Assembly: GCA_030077755.1 (NCBI GenBank) | Contig: JAQJZZ010000018.1 | Coordinates: 1,674,001 to 1,738,000 of the forward strand | Origin: Filosporella fistucella | Lineage: Eukaryota > Ascomycota > Leotiomycetes > Helotiales | Direction of reading: 5' to 3' | Length of the DNA: 64,000 nucleotides | Part shown: positions 34,570-46,450 of the stretch, one piece after another | How positions within the stretch are numbered: position 1 is the stretch's first letter | Layout of the letters: each line of letters opens with the position of its first letter | Made by a program: the position numbers and the translations under genes | The notes under the pieces: generated by a model | The model's input: the letters and a program-made list of their open reading frames with translations, nothing else | Told to the model about the DNA's origin: nothing | Databases searched by the model: none

Positions 34570-35645
34570 AACCCGCTGTGAATGCCATTTTCAAAATCAC
34601 AACATCAAAGGCATCATGTCTTCGAGACATTGATACTCCATTCTTGATCCTGGAAAATAGTCATTTTTCCACGAGGGATCTTCTCCTCTAACATTAGCGA
34701 TGCTTCATTGACTTGCATTGGACGTGGTCGACAAGGTCAGAAAAGGTGTGCAGGGTTTACTTCGTCAGCATAGCTCAAACATTTTCGATAAGTTTATTTC
34801 AGCGAGCTCAGGCGTTAGGCGTCAAGGTGGATTGAGATACCCTTTTTGGGTGTATTGAGTAGATTTAGGATACCAATCATAAAATTCCTGTATTTTTTCC
34901 ATGAATGAGCAATGGGACGTGACCGTTCTCTGAAGTTTGACCAAATAGTGTAGCGACTTGTATCTATATCTTAAGTGGAGCCAGCAGGTTAATTTCGGTA
35001 ACTGATTCTCCACGTTGAGAATACTCCATTCTCATGTCTCAATAAATCCCCGCGTGTATAGCACACTAAACTGGCATCTGAAATGTCCAAATGTGGAGAC
35101 GCGGCCCGGCCCACACAAGGAAGACCAGATGAAACTTAATTTGGATGACCTCAACTTATCCGCTCCAGAAGGTTCAATTGCACCACATCCCACGTAGATA
35201 TTGATGATTCGACAGCACATACAGTATTAGAAACGTTTGCTGCGCTCCTGCATTCTGATAGACGCCCTATGGCTCTGTGGAGATGCGGCACGGCGAAAAG
35301 AGTGTTTCGTGCTTGCGGCTGAAGGCTTGGCACCAGTAAAGCCGCAGTAAGCAACTGCACGATTTTATCTAATGGCAAGAGTTTGCGTCCAAGCGGTGGT
35401 ACGGCCTGTGGTCTGGTGCGAGCCAATTTCTGTGGACAGTTCAGGTCTTCCGTTCATATTTCAGAGACTTCTCTGACAGTTCATCACCTCTTTTCGCCCA
35501 TCGCTACGAAATTTTTCTCGGTATAGCTTCAGAGCCTTCCATCTCATAGGGTGCGAGAATCGTTTCCTCGATCAGGGGCTTTCCGAAACAAAGCGCAATA
35601 TTCGCATACTCGGTAGAAAAGTCGACGGCTATCACCCATAGAACC
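34570..35645. other. Spacer before the fungal membrane protein gene
   Basis: No gene supported. Short frames on both strands show no domain or splice partner. Confidence 0.45.
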
Positions 35646-37025
35646 ATGGGCAACTGGTTCCCTACAGGGACGAATGGGGAGGATGGGTGGAGGTTGGATA
35701 TTGTCTCGCTGTTGGCAGTCATCGGGGAGAGTTCTATGGAGGAACATTCGCAAGCTGTAACTTCATCATGGACCTGCATGCTTCCTCGAATAATACCCGC
35801 TCCGCAGACCCTTCTAAAGCCAAATCGTCCTACTCGAATGCCACAAGTTATGTCCGCAGTAGTCGGAGTTCACAATGGCACTTTAGTCCCGACGCTCAAC
35901 TATTTTCCAAACATCATACACCCTCTCGATGAGCTCGAACCTCTCTCTTTCAAGGTTCTGAAAATTACACATAGGGGTCAGGCACAGGCAATGGAGGAAG
36001 CGATATCAAGGAAAGATGCAAGTAGCACGACGAAATTCGAGAGATCTACTACACCAAGCCCGAGCATGGAGCTTGGAATGATTGAGAACGGACCGGCGCC
36101 ATTCGAACCACGACCAACCATAAGAAGAACTCTCACACGAATGATCACAATCAACGCGGAGGAAAAACCTCGTGTCCCTCCCCGAAAATTCTCCCCTCTC
36201 AACATCCTCTCCGTTCTGTCTTTCTTGACAACAATCGGATTGATAATATGGGCTGCCCTGATTGGAGATGGAGTTGCTATTGTGGCAGTGAGCACAATTT
36301 CCTTGATGTCAAGCGTGGTCGGTTATGCATCATGGTGGCAGCCAGTGCTCATGAAACGAGCGTTCAAGTCCAAGGTCCCAGCCGGAGATGTCATGATTCG
36401 TACTCGAGAAGGCGCCTTCCTACTAGTCAAATGTGACGAAGATGTAGCTCGAGAGCTCTACTTTGGCACGGAAGAATGCAAATACTACGTAAAGCCAATG
36501 CCGTATCGTATTCTGGTTGGGCTTGGGACTGTCTTGCTCATGGTGTCCGTCGTCTTGCTTGGTAATTGCAGTTTCATCATGCAAGCGGCTATCGGTCTTG
36601 CATACATTGTCCTGAATGGAGCTTTTTGGGCAGCGTCTCTCATCTCGAAGAATGTGTTCTGGGATCTATCCAACTACGTCTGTGAAGTTATTACTCCCGC
36701 AGATGCCAAGGGAGCGGAGACAATGCAAGATGATACCTTGGAAGGGAGAGCAAGCTTCACTCGCACTATGTGGTATGCCATTCGAGAAACGAAGAAAATT
36801 GGCTGGGTCAAAAGAGGAGGCGTAGCCCCTAAAACAGATGAATGGGATCGATGGCTGCAATTGGCTGAGGAAAATGCCAGAGCTGGAAATAGGAACTGGA
36901 ATGCTGTTGAAATGCGTGAGACAATCGTTGGCCAGGCTGAGTCATCATCGTCGAAGACCATTGCAAAGGACGTTGCTGAGCAGCATGTTCCTGCTTATGA
37001 AGTTCCTCCACCAGAGACGAAGTAG
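35646..37025 (+). CDS. Fungal membrane protein of unknown function
   Basis: A single exon of 459 residues from an ATG with context ACCATGGGC. I do not recognise a named family. The amino-terminal 180 residues are soluble and partly low complexity (RSTTPSPSMEL, RPTIRRTLTRMITI). A tight pair of membrane segments follows (ILSVLSFLTTIGLIIWAALI and VAIVAVSTISLMSSVVGYASWW), then a cytosolic-looking globular part (GDVMIRTREGAFLLVKCDEDVAREL, FGTEECKYYV) and a second pair (ILVGLGTVLLMVSVVLLGNC and FIMQAAIGLAYIVLNGAFWAASL). A polar tail carries W-rich WDRWLQLAEENARAG. The segment from the first membrane pair onward looks well constrained; the first about 110 residues are less certain, and later in-frame ATGs exist. 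Four membrane segments with a soluble insert suggest an integral membrane protein; location and job are unknown. Confidence 0.72.
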   Translation: MGNWFPTGTNGEDGWRLDIVSLLAVIGESSMEEHSQAVTSSWTCMLPRIIPAPQTLLKPNRPTRMPQVMSAVVGVHNGTLVPTLNYFPNIIHPLDELEPLSFKVLKITHRGQAQAMEEAISRKDASSTTKFERSTTPSPSMELGMIENGPAPFEPRPTIRRTLTRMITINAEEKPRVPPRKFSPLNILSVLSFLTTIGLIIWAALIGDGVAIVAVSTISLMSSVVGYASWWQPVLMKRAFKSKVPAGDVMIRTREGAFLLVKCDEDVARELYFGTEECKYYVKPMPYRILVGLGTVLLMVSVVLLGNCSFIMQAAIGLAYIVLNGAFWAASLISKNVFWDLSNYVCEVITPADAKGAETMQDDTLEGRASFTRTMWYAIRETKKIGWVKRGGVAPKTDEWDRWLQLAEENARAGNRNWNAVEMRETIVGQAESSSSKTIAKDVAEQHVPAYEVPPPETK

Positions 37026-38037
37026 TCCGAGATGTTGGATTTCATGTATTTGTTATTGTAATTCTTAGATACCCTTGGAAGTTTTAGATACCCTTGGAAT
37101 TTTGCGTGAAGCTACAGGCCAAATAATCTCTGCGTGGGAGTGGCCGGGCTGTTGTCACTAGAGTGACTTCTTCCCTTGGAGTAGGAGAAGGTGTAAGATT
37201 GCAGAAATTTCTAATTGAGCTATGATGTTGCCTTTTCAGTCGTTCTCACATGCTAAATGTGCATACCTTGTTTTCTCGAAAGATATGAAGACAGCTCTTG
37301 CAGTTACATAGAGTCTAGGACATATTTTCCAGTAGAAATAGTGATAGAGGAAAGGAGAGTCAGCTACTCACCCTCATAACTACTAAATTCTTGCCCATTC
37401 ATCATTCCGCACATACAGGTTCTCTCACTTGAAGAACCAAGCCAGGAAATAACGTTTTCAATGTGATATGAGAGATATGTTCACCAAACAACTTTGTGCT
37501 TGTTGGCCTGCCTTTTCGCCCCATTCGCCAGGGAGTCCGTCTATCGATGGCATGTACCACCCAGGATATCCAAGTGCTCTTTCTAAAATCTGTTTTGTGA
37601 TGCAAAACACCCTTCCCTTTTCCTCAGACATTCCTGCCTCCGCAGTAGAGGCATGAGAGCAGCAACTCTGTGCATATTGGGCTCTGCAAAACACCATTCA
37701 TACTTGGGGTGGAGAGACAAGAGATTCATGATAGAAGATGTCCATTGACTGGCCGGTGTACCAACGTACGTGAAGGCGGTCTCCCAACTTCGGTGCGAAG
37801 CTTTCTGACAAAGATAATGAACCTCAGCCCCTTTCCAAAATGCTTGATATTGTTATCATTATAGCAAGGCTTATCTTAGAGTAAGCCACAATTTGCCAGC
37901 ATTTATCCGAGCCACCGCCCCTATATCGCCTCAATCTTACCTCTTAGCGCCATTTTCTAGCGAGAAGTCAACAAGGAGAGAGCTCGCTTGGAGATATACT
38001 CAATCAAGAACAACCTTCTCAACTTGACTATCTCACA
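37026..38037. other. Spacer between membrane protein and BTB-like array
   Basis: No gene seen apart from the short tandem repeat at 37065-37099. It should contain the promoter of the first BTB-like gene. Frames at 37402-37864 have no domain. Confidence 0.45.
37065..37099. repeat. Two tandem copies of a 16-bp sequence in a 3' flank
   Basis: TTAGATACCCTTGGAA occurs at 37065-37080 and again at 37084-37099, a 19-base period, about 40 bases after the stop of the membrane protein gene. It is probably a small local duplication in the 3' untranslated region. Confidence 0.7.
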
Positions 38038-39493
38038 ATGAACAAACAACTCTCACAAACCTCACATCGAGGACCTACTAACATGCCTCAACCTCTACAC
38101 GCTGCCAAAATGGCGCCAGATGCGGTAAGATTGTTTCCCGACGTGGACTAGTGGCGGTCTACTGACACCCCCGCAGACCTCAAGAATTGTTTACGTGGGC
38201 TATGAGGTAAATCCTCCCTCTTTCTTCGCCATCACAATCTTCGACCCTTTGTCTGTTACACTGCTAACAGACTTAGCGCGTTGAAGGCGTTCCCATCATG
38301 ATGGTCGGACTCGCACACGCTGGGAATCTGATGGTCAGATTCTACACAGTAAGATCGGCTCAACCAGGCGATAGATTCAAGTCTTCCACGGCTCTATGCA
38401 GACAACAAATGAACCCAGATTCTCCAGGTTTCTACACTACAGGAACGCTCATTGTAGCCATGCAAGTCTGCAAAGGAGTTCTCATTGACAGCTCTCCCTT
38501 TTTCGCCAGGCTTTTCGATCCTAATGGGCTCAACCCTCAACGCAATCAAGCAGTTGTTGACATCGTCAACGAGAACGTGGAAGCCATTGAAGTTTACTTT
38601 CGAGTAATTCACGATGACATGTCGGATGCTTGCTACACTATCTCGATCAAGGATGTTTGGGAGGTCTTGCATCTTCAACGAATTTGGAGATTTGATTTGC
38701 GTGTCCTGAATGATTGGTTCAAGGCATGGATGCTTCGAGTAGGCGGTGACAATTTCAGCAATTTCCCTTTCGAGGATCTTAACAAGCTCATCTTACCCAC
38801 ATTTGCGTTCGACTACCCAGAAGGCTTTGCTTATGTCACCAAGAGACTTGTCTACGAAACAGCTGGCCGGATTCAAGAGCATAATCCTACCATGGATAAC
38901 CACCTCCGTACGGATGGTAGAATCATCAGTAAGCAAAGTCATCATCCCCAAGATTCTCGAATTGTCTAATCTGATTTTGCGCAATAGCTGCTTTGAACCA
39001 TGCCCGTCACGATCTCTCAGACAAGCTTCATCAAGGCCTTTACATTCATCGCAAGTTCCTGATGTCCAGTTGTGATTGTAAGAAGGACGGACTCTTCGCT
39101 TACGAGACCGCTCTACACAACACTGGTGTCTGGCCATTGGCAGAATTCATGGATGCCAGAAAACCAACATCCCTTCGGACCATCATGGATCGTCTCGATA
39201 CCTTCACATACGCGCCACCAAACAACACTTGCCCCTTCTGCGGCCCAAGGTATTACAATCTTATCGTCCAACCTTTGTTGACCAGAGTCAATAAACTTTT
39301 CGGCGGTCTTTGCCTAGATTGCATGGAGAGCGGTGAGCGTAAGGACACGGACGGCAATGGTGTCAGACATCTGACCTTGCCAAGCTGGTGTGATGGATGC
39401 CGTATCAAACATGAAAAGCACACTTGGTACTTCTCCTGGCTTGCACGTGTCAGACGTGACGGTAGAGGCATTGATACAGATGAGTCTTCGTAG
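38038..39493 (+). CDS. BTB-like protein with Cys-rich tail, array copy A (intact)
   Basis: Exons 38038-38124, 38177-38206, 38277-38928 and 38988-39493 encode 424 residues, all phases consistent. The amino half is BTB/POZ-like: GTLIVAMQVCKGVLIDSSPFFARLF, then AVVDIVNENVEAIEVYFRVIH and SIKDVWEVLHLQRIWRFDL. The carboxyl part carries ordered Cys pairs: CDC at 285-287, CPFC, CLDC and CDGC, with FAYETALHNTGVWPL between the first two and a closing HTWYFSWL. Eight Cys plus His suggest zinc binding (inference). Two paralogues follow at 40.2 and 42.6 kb in the same orientation with matching motif order and a shared phase-1 intron before the Cys tail, so the array arose by tandem duplication. Function is unknown; large BTB-like families of this type are common in filamentous fungi, and some act as substrate adaptors or protein-interaction modules. 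Confidence 0.85.
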
Positions 39494-40234
39494 GATGTTA
39501 ACGGCACAGTGGCTGGTGCACTTCATGCAGTTGTTGCAGTCGCGGCTTACGAAGCTGAGCACCTGCTGCTTGAGGGTATTTACGATGGATCATGGAACTG
39601 ATTAGGTTTTTTTTCTCATGGAGATTTCTACGATATTGAGCATACCGGAGGATAGTTCTTTGGGGATGCATGGGTTCATATCTGCGGTACGGAAGTTTGG
39701 CTTTGGGCGTGCTAGAGGTCGATAGCAGGAAGTCAGGATTGTATCCCAGAGCTTGTGAATACAGGCATTAATGATAATAAGTTTCTCTGAGGTCTAAGGC
39801 GACGCTATAGATTGTGCATTCCGTAGTCAGAAGTGAAGTAATCTGATTACAACAGTAGATTCATTTGTATACACGTCAGATCAGTTTTCGAAAGTTAAGT
39901 GCCAAGGAAGAAAAGACTCCTTTTCCAAACTCAAACTCTTCGTTTCTGTAACTTTTTCCAAGTTTCAGTAGATTCTCCTCACTGTTCAATACAGTTTCGC
40001 CTTCAACATTCACTTCTTTGAGGTAAAGGGTGTAATCAGGTAGGTTTGGTGGTAGCGTGTTGGTGGCAGCCTCACATTCATCATCCCTCACACTTTCTTC
40101 CATCAAACTTCAACCACCGTCACGCGTCAACAACACAGCCACTACTTCGAGACTTTCCTTCTCCGAATCCTCTACAATCTTTCTGTACAAGCTATAACCA
40201 GAACAGGTTTATATCTGCAGGAGTGGATAACGCG
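39494..40234. other. Spacer between BTB-like copies A and B
   Basis: No gene supported. It presumably contains the former promoter of copy B. Confidence 0.45.
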
Positions 40235-41626
40235 ATGGACCACCTGATGGATCAACAAATGGTAAATTCTTCAAGTCAACAATCGGACGAAACTGACAAG
40301 TATAGACGATATCTCCTCCTTCGACGCAAACCAACGAGGCTTTCGGTGTCTCTCTTGTAAGTGTCTTTTAATTCTATATCCACACACTCGATATCATTCC
40401 ATCTCTAATTTGTGCAGGATATTCCTGAAATTGAGATTGCAGTTGGCGGAACTCTTCTCATCCGAACTGACCGACCTGGTGGGGACGAAACAATCACGCT
40501 TGCTTCGGGCTAACAAGTGGCTGGCGAGCTTCTCACTGCCTTTCGTGTGTCCAGACGCGCTTTGAGTTCAGGCTTCTTCAACATTGCTGCCATGCTTGGT
40601 CAAGGGTGGCTTGAGAGGGATGGCGACCTTGTCGACGTGCCAGAGACTCATGTTATGGCTTTGGAAATTTGGCGTCAATGTTTCCATCAAAGTCTCAACA
40701 ACGAGAGTTACGCTGTTACAATCAAAGATATCTGGAAGGTCATTCATCTTGGCCGCAAGTACTCTTTCCGCATGGACCAACTTAATAAGTGGTTTGCGAT
40801 CTGGGTTCTGCGGAACGCTGGCCCAAAGCTTGAGAGATTGGACACTGATGCAATTGCACAGCTCGTGTTTTCTTCCTGGGAGTTTCAACATGTAGCTGCT
40901 TTCGCTTGGGCCACTAAGCGGGCAGCCTATGGACTTCAGGGTCGAATCGAGGAGAGGAGTCCGCTGGGTGATATTTTCAATCATCTTCATCTTCTGCCTC
41001 GTCTTCTGAGTAAGTCCTCCTAGCCTTCCACTTCGGCACAGAACTAAATGATAGACAGAAGGGTTCAATGCGGCAAAAGGCACTCTGAAGTCTGAACTTC
41101 ACAAGTTTTTGACCATTCACAGCCGCTTCTTTGATCGTCATTGTGACTGCCATCGTGATGCTCATTATAATTACGATTTGCGTTGCACCAGACGGGTGCT
41201 TGGCTACTCGAAGATGTACTTAACAATCATGACAGTATTCCCGCTATCTCTATCCAAGCACTTCTTGGTCGATTGTCTCGCTATCAATACATCGTACCCG
41301 ATGACCCATGCAGGTTTTGTATTCAGGATTTCGGAGATACGGTGGTTCGCAAAGCCGCAAACAAAGTTCGGAGTCACTTTGATGGGCTATGCATTGACTG
41401 TGTTGATGATAAGCATAAGCTTGACTGGAACAGTGATTACTTTAATGGCTGGAACAGGAATCGAAAGTGCAGCATTCATCACGGAGAGCCAAGCGCTTAA
41501 TTTTCGTTTTTATGCCATGCTGATTCCAAGGAGACTTACACACGTTCAGACAACGGAGCTGAGGAGAGCATTCGACCTCAAGCAAAGAAGAGGAAGAGAG
41601 ATGATGCCAATCTCGATGATGACTGA
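40235..41626 (+). pseudogene. BTB-like protein with Cys-rich tail, array copy B (broken)
   Basis: The exon plan matches its neighbours: about 40235-40261, 40306-40356, 40418-41009 and 41059-41626, with intact splice signals. Paralogue-like sequence is readable throughout but breaks three times. A TAA at 40511-40513 interrupts the frame between TITLASG and QVAGELLTAFRVSRRAL, the latter aligning with copy C. One base is missing near 41178-41180, shifting the frame between CDCHRDAHYNYD and ALHQTGAWLLEDVL. A TAA at 41498-41500 stands where copies A and C have Tyr in TWYFS; beyond it the frame stays open, through KKRKRDD, to a TGA at 41624. The Cys pairs (CDC, CRFC, CIDC) are still recognisable, so decay is recent. 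The longest surviving piece (from about 40517) might still be translated, but no normal product is possible unless the sequence is wrong. Confidence 0.82.
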
Positions 41627-42571
41627 GTGGAATATGACCACTACTTGTAATTTTCTCTCATCTGTACGGACTGTGTTATTTGAAGAGTGGAGTATCTGCT
41701 GTTACTGGTTTGCGACACAATTTCATGTGTGGGGTTGACAGTGTTTTACTTTCGAGCTGCGGTATTTCCACGGCTTTCAGGCAGGATACACCTGTCCTTT
41801 CTTCGGGTTCTTGATTACATTACAACCTTGCAGGTTTTGTTGATTGGCCATTAGGGTTAATGATGAAGATGACAGGAGATAAAAGAATAAACATGCTTGC
41901 TAATCATAATTGATATTCCTTGATACTATTTGTGACTGATCTAAGCAGAGGATCCCGAGTCACAAAAAAGAAGACATTCACCACAGCAGATTCTGATATG
42001 CATACTTGGCTTCACCAAACCCCGAAGCCGTCACCTTCTTCAAACCTCAAGTAGAGATGTGAAGGTGTTAATCTCTTAAATGAGCCTTCTTAGTCGTATC
42101 ATCTCAGATTCCCAGGCGTGATAACTGAGTTAACTTTCTCAACTGAAAGAAGAAGGGTGCATAGATCCATCCAAGTGGCCCTTGTGTACTTCCTCTAAAG
42201 CTGTTCAAGACGGTATCACAAGCTCGTCTTCAGAAACTAATCTCCCAGCTTATGATATTGACTAAAAAGAACCACATCTTCATTTTGAAGTCGAACTTGA
42301 CCGCGTTTGAACCTCTCCCTGCATCATTTATGCTCTCTTGTCCTAGTTCTATTTCTCCTCTCAGTCTCAGAACCACCTTAGAAGCTCAACTTCAAGTTTG
42401 GAACTTAACAGCACGAGGTTACCATTCACCAGATTAGTAAGGACTATACTACGTAACCTTAGATCTCGACTACATTACTGCAGCTCCAACCTTCCTCCGT
42501 CCATTCCGTCTCCTGTTCGCAACTCCTTACTTCGACACACACAGATAAGCTCTTCATACGAGGCCATCGCA
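41627..42571. other. Spacer between BTB-like copies B and C
   Basis: No gene seen. It should include the promoter of copy C. Confidence 0.45.
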
Positions 42572-43838
42572 ATGGCATCCAAAGCAAGTGTCTACTTTCA
42601 GTTCCCATTTCACAATCACTAACGCGCTCAGCCACCACCCCACTACTTCATTGCCGTGGATGGCGAAGGAGACCTTACTCTTCGTCTGTACAAGTCTCCC
42701 GAAGAGGAGCATGACACCACATGCTTTACGTCCTCTTTAGATCCCCGCAAACAAATTCCAGGAAAAGTCATCGCAACAATGCTGGTCACGCGTTCTGTTC
42801 TCTCAACTCTTTCTCAGTCCTTCAAAGCCGAGTTCACGGAGACTAACTGGATGGAAAGTGCCGCCACAACTATCGATATGGAAGTTGATTCGGTTCCTGC
42901 TATTGAGTTGGTCATGCGTTGCATTCATGGCACCCATTGTGAGAACGAAGAACTGTACAAGATCGGTATCATCGAGATTTGGGAGGCATTGCAGTACTGC
43001 TCCTACCGAGACGTTAAAGTGACACTGATGAAAGACTGGTTCGTGAAATGGTGGGAGCAGACTAGGGGATCGAACCAGAAATTGGAAGATGATGATATCA
43101 AAATGCTGCTGTACCCTGCATATGCGCTTGATCATGCGAAAGCATTTGCTTGGTTGACTAGGAAGCTGGCTTACGAGATGGCCGACCATATCACGGAGAT
43201 AAACCCGACTCGATCTCGAGAGTTGCACTTGGATCATATGGCTATTGGTAAATTGATACTTATTCTCCAACTTTTTTTTTACTAATCTGAATCATGCAGG
43301 TGCAATTAATGGCGCTCGTGGCAGCCTGAGGAGCAAGATGCTTCGTGGACTATTCAACCCCGTTGGCGTCTTCTTGCAGCAAAAATGCAACTGCAAGGAA
43401 AAATCACTTTTCGCGTACAACATGGCACTGAGTAAGACCGGGCTCTGGCCTCTTCACGAATCTCACAAAAAATCCGTACAAGACGTTCTCCAAAGCAGAG
43501 GATTTGTCAACTTCGAGCCTGTTATCCCCGAGGAGGCTTGCATGAAATGCAGAACAAGTCTCGAGCCTCGCAGTATCAAAACTCTCCGTACCGATCTTCT
43601 GAACAATTTCCATGGCCTTTGCTTGGATTGCATGACCAAGACTAAAGGAGAGAATGTTCATGAGGATTACTGGAACCATGATCGCGAAAAAATCTGGGGT
43701 AGTGGGTGTCGCATCGTGCATAGCCAACCCACTTGGTACTTTTCCTTCATGGGTCGTCGCACTGAGATGACGAAGCATCAAGCAAGGGAGAGAGCCAAGA
43801 GAGATTTTTTTTCTGGACTCTCTCCTTTTGAGATGTAG
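42572..43838 (+). CDS. BTB-like protein with Cys-rich tail, array copy C (intact)
   Basis: Exons 42572-42583, 42632-43247 and 43300-43838 encode 388 residues. The order of motifs follows copy A: a strand YFIAVDGEGDLTLRLYK, the BTB-like QIPGKVIATMLVTRSVLSTL, then AIELVMRCIH, IIEIWEALQYC, DWFVKWW, and the Cys tail CNCKEKSLFAYNMALSKTGLWPL, CMKC, LCLDCM, GCRI and PTWYFSF. The last Cys pair is reduced to one Cys compared with CDGC in copy A. The first coding exon is only 12 bases (MASK) and seems to end at a GC donor (GCAAGT), because only phase 0 joins to the conserved PHYFIAVDG; a GTCTAC donor six bases on is a weaker alternative. The intron before the Cys tail has the same position and phase as in copies A and B. 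Function unknown. Confidence 0.84.
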
Positions 43839-45026
43839 GGTTGGAAATTGATGGAGGGAATGATAGGCCTGTTACATATCGTTTTCTTCTTCAATACTTT
43901 GTGTTCTACGTTGGCGAACCTTAGGATTCGATCAATTTCGTATCTTGTTCTTTTCACGTCGGCATCTGATAAATTCAGATTGACTCTTCTTCTGTGAGCC
44001 ACTATCGGCTTTCATGTACTGGACCCTCGTAACTGCCATTGGCGTTAGACGGATGAAAGATCTTTTGCTCAGTCAGGCACAATTGAGTGTTCATCTCGAG
44101 CAAATGTATTTCTTCTCGTGCACTACTTAGGTAGTTGATTGCTGCAGTCATCATACACATTGCAGTAGCAGAAATGGAAAACTTCAACAAACTTGAAACT
44201 GAGTAATTGCATAATGTCCACTTTGTGATAGTGATTGGTGCTATAAAATGCACGGAAACGGCGGATTATCATTCCATCCAGAGGAAAATCGAGAAATAAG
44301 AACTCATTGGCCTTGAATATCGTCGATGACCTTCATGTAAACAAGAAGGGGACACAGAATACAATTGGAGGGGTTGTGGCAAGAAACTTGCTCTCAAGAT
44401 AGTTTGAGACACTTCGCAGTGTGGCAATAAGACGTGATGTCATTCATTATAGACTCTTTTTTTGGAGACAGCACACGCTAAAAAGAAATTATGGCACAAA
44501 AGATCACAGGCAGAAACATGCAGCTCAAAAAATCCCAAAAAAACATTGGGAAGCCAGCTCGAAAAGTCAAAGATTCGCCTGCGACGTATGGGAAATAAGC
44601 TCAGGCAATGAAGCAATGTTATGAACTGCAAAAAAAAGAGCATCCTACGGACTATTGTGGATAACGAGCCAAACAACACAAGTCTATGCAATACGCTGTT
44701 TTTTCAGGCTCTTGAAGCCTTGAAGCCCATTATCGTGTTCACATGAATTTTCCATCAAGTACCAGCAAATTCTAAGGTTTTGGGGCTCGGCACAATACTC
44801 CAAATAAAGGCAAGATTTACATGTGCGGATAGTTTTTGAGATTTTCAGGTACTTTAAAGAAGCGGTAAAGTGATGGAAACGCCAATTGCGAATAATTATA
44901 GCAATCGTCCTTGAATTCCCAACCATAAGGTGGTGGTTGGTTCCGATTGACTGGGCCAAAACCATAACCCTGGATCACTACTCATTTCATTTGAGCAGGG
45001 AATGCTTCTGCAATCTCTTCCTCTCA
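43839..45026. other. Convergent 3' region, BTB-like copy C / M20 gene
   Basis: No gene seen; 3' ends of both neighbours lie here. Confidence 0.45.
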
Positions 45027-46450
45027 TCAAGCACCTTTCACTGCCTTGAAGAAGTCTTCATCAACCAGAACTCGCAATGCCACACCTGCCATTCCTTTAC
45101 TAGTCAACAGTGTTAAGCGATGTGCCTCATCTGTACCAGCCGCTTCGGTGAAACCCGGTGTATGATTTGCCGCATTATCCTTGATTGGGATGGCATACAA
45201 TCCGTGAAAGCTAGGAACGACATGTGATACATTTCCTGGATATTGTCAATACATGTCAGTGATTAAGAATCGAATCGCATACCTTGATCAGTGGAGTATG
45301 CTCCAGGCTCTGGCTTCTCACCAACAGTCCATGAAGATTCTGGAGATACGGTCTTCATGACTTCTGAAAATGCGAGACAGAGTTCTTTATTAGGCTGTAG
45401 ATCTGCGTATGTGTTTGTTCTCAAGCAATTAGCCAACAAGCTCTCGGACAGTGGCTGGATTACTCACTCAAGAAACTCGACTTTGCAGCCAGTCGCAATA
45501 GCAGCACCTTCAAAACACTTCACAGTTCTTCCCTGTAAAGCCTTTGTATCCTCCAATGTAGAGCCTCGAACGTTGTAATCAAGAATACTTTTGGGGGTGA
45601 TGATATTGGCTCTATGACCGCCCTCAATCATCACGCCTTGAATGCGCTGGTCTGGCTTGATTTGCTGGCGCAGCATACTCGTGCCATTGTATGCTAGAAC
45701 TGCTGCATCTAATGCATTGATGCCTTCGTGTGGTGCCGCCGCGGCGTGAGCAGGCTTTCCCGTAAATGTTGCTCGGAATTTGGCTGATGCCATGCATGTT
45801 CCATAACATACATTCCCTGGTGAGGAAAATGGATGGGTCACTATAGAAATTAGCTAAGCTGTTGTCTATGTGGCAAAAGCGATGTGAGTGATAAAAAGCA
45901 AGAACACAGAACATACTAAGACAGGCATCGACGTCCTTATAAGCTCCAGCATTGATCAAAACCAATTTCCCTCCACCACCTTCCTCAGCTGGAGTTCCAA
46001 GCAATCTAGCTCTTCCTGGCAAGTCATACTGTTTCATAACAGCGACAGTACCAAGGAACGCAGCAATAGAGCCCATCGCAATAAGGTTGTGGCCACACGC
46101 ATGTCCAATTCCAGGGAGAGCATCGTATTCGACATTGAAAGCAACAACATGTCCACCTGATCCGTATTCACAAGAGAATGAGGTTTCGAGGCCGTGAGCG
46201 TGAGGCGTTACATTGAAACCTTGTTTCTCTAAGAAAGCAACAATGTTTGTATGTGCTTTGAACTCTTCGTAGCCTAGTTCGGGATTTTCATGGATCTAGA
46301 GGGGGTAAGTAATGCCCTCAAAAGTGGACTGGGGGGGATGGTCAGGTGATCTACCTTGCGATTGATTTCATGTAATTCTTCATCGAGATCCTCGATAGAT
46401 TTATTGACAACCTTTTGGTATTCGTTCAGCTTCTCGGGCGATTGAGCCAT
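45027..46450 (-). CDS. M20-family amidohydrolase (M20D, PM20D2-like)
   Basis: Exons, complement of 45027-45235, 45283-45419, 45468-45840, 45917-46295 and 46355-46450, encode 397 residues. M20D enzymes are binuclear metal amidases that cleave N-acyl amino acids or small peptides. Motifs: IHENPELGYEE, NVEYDALPGIGHACGHN (metal-binding HACGH at about 97-101), GTPAEEGGGGK with catalytic-type Glu136 and metal-type Glu137, the dimerisation-domain GKPAHAAAAPHEGINALDAAV, and a late GNVSHVVPSFHGLYAI plus NHTPGF. No signal peptide, so probably cytosolic. The fourth exon uses the acceptor TTGCTTGAG, giving FLETNTYADLQPNKELC; the more obvious CATACGCAG acceptor would lead at once to a stop. Exact substrate not predictable. 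Confidence 0.94.

Noticed and set aside
40496..40516. An intron removing the TAA at 40511
   Set aside because: Possible GT..AG pairs around it are under 40 nt or leave a wrong phase, and they would delete residues conserved in copy C.
40517..41500. Separate small genes at 40517-41023 and 41183-41500
   Set aside because: They are fragments of one BTB-like copy, begin at non-ATG codons, and align end to end with its paralogues.
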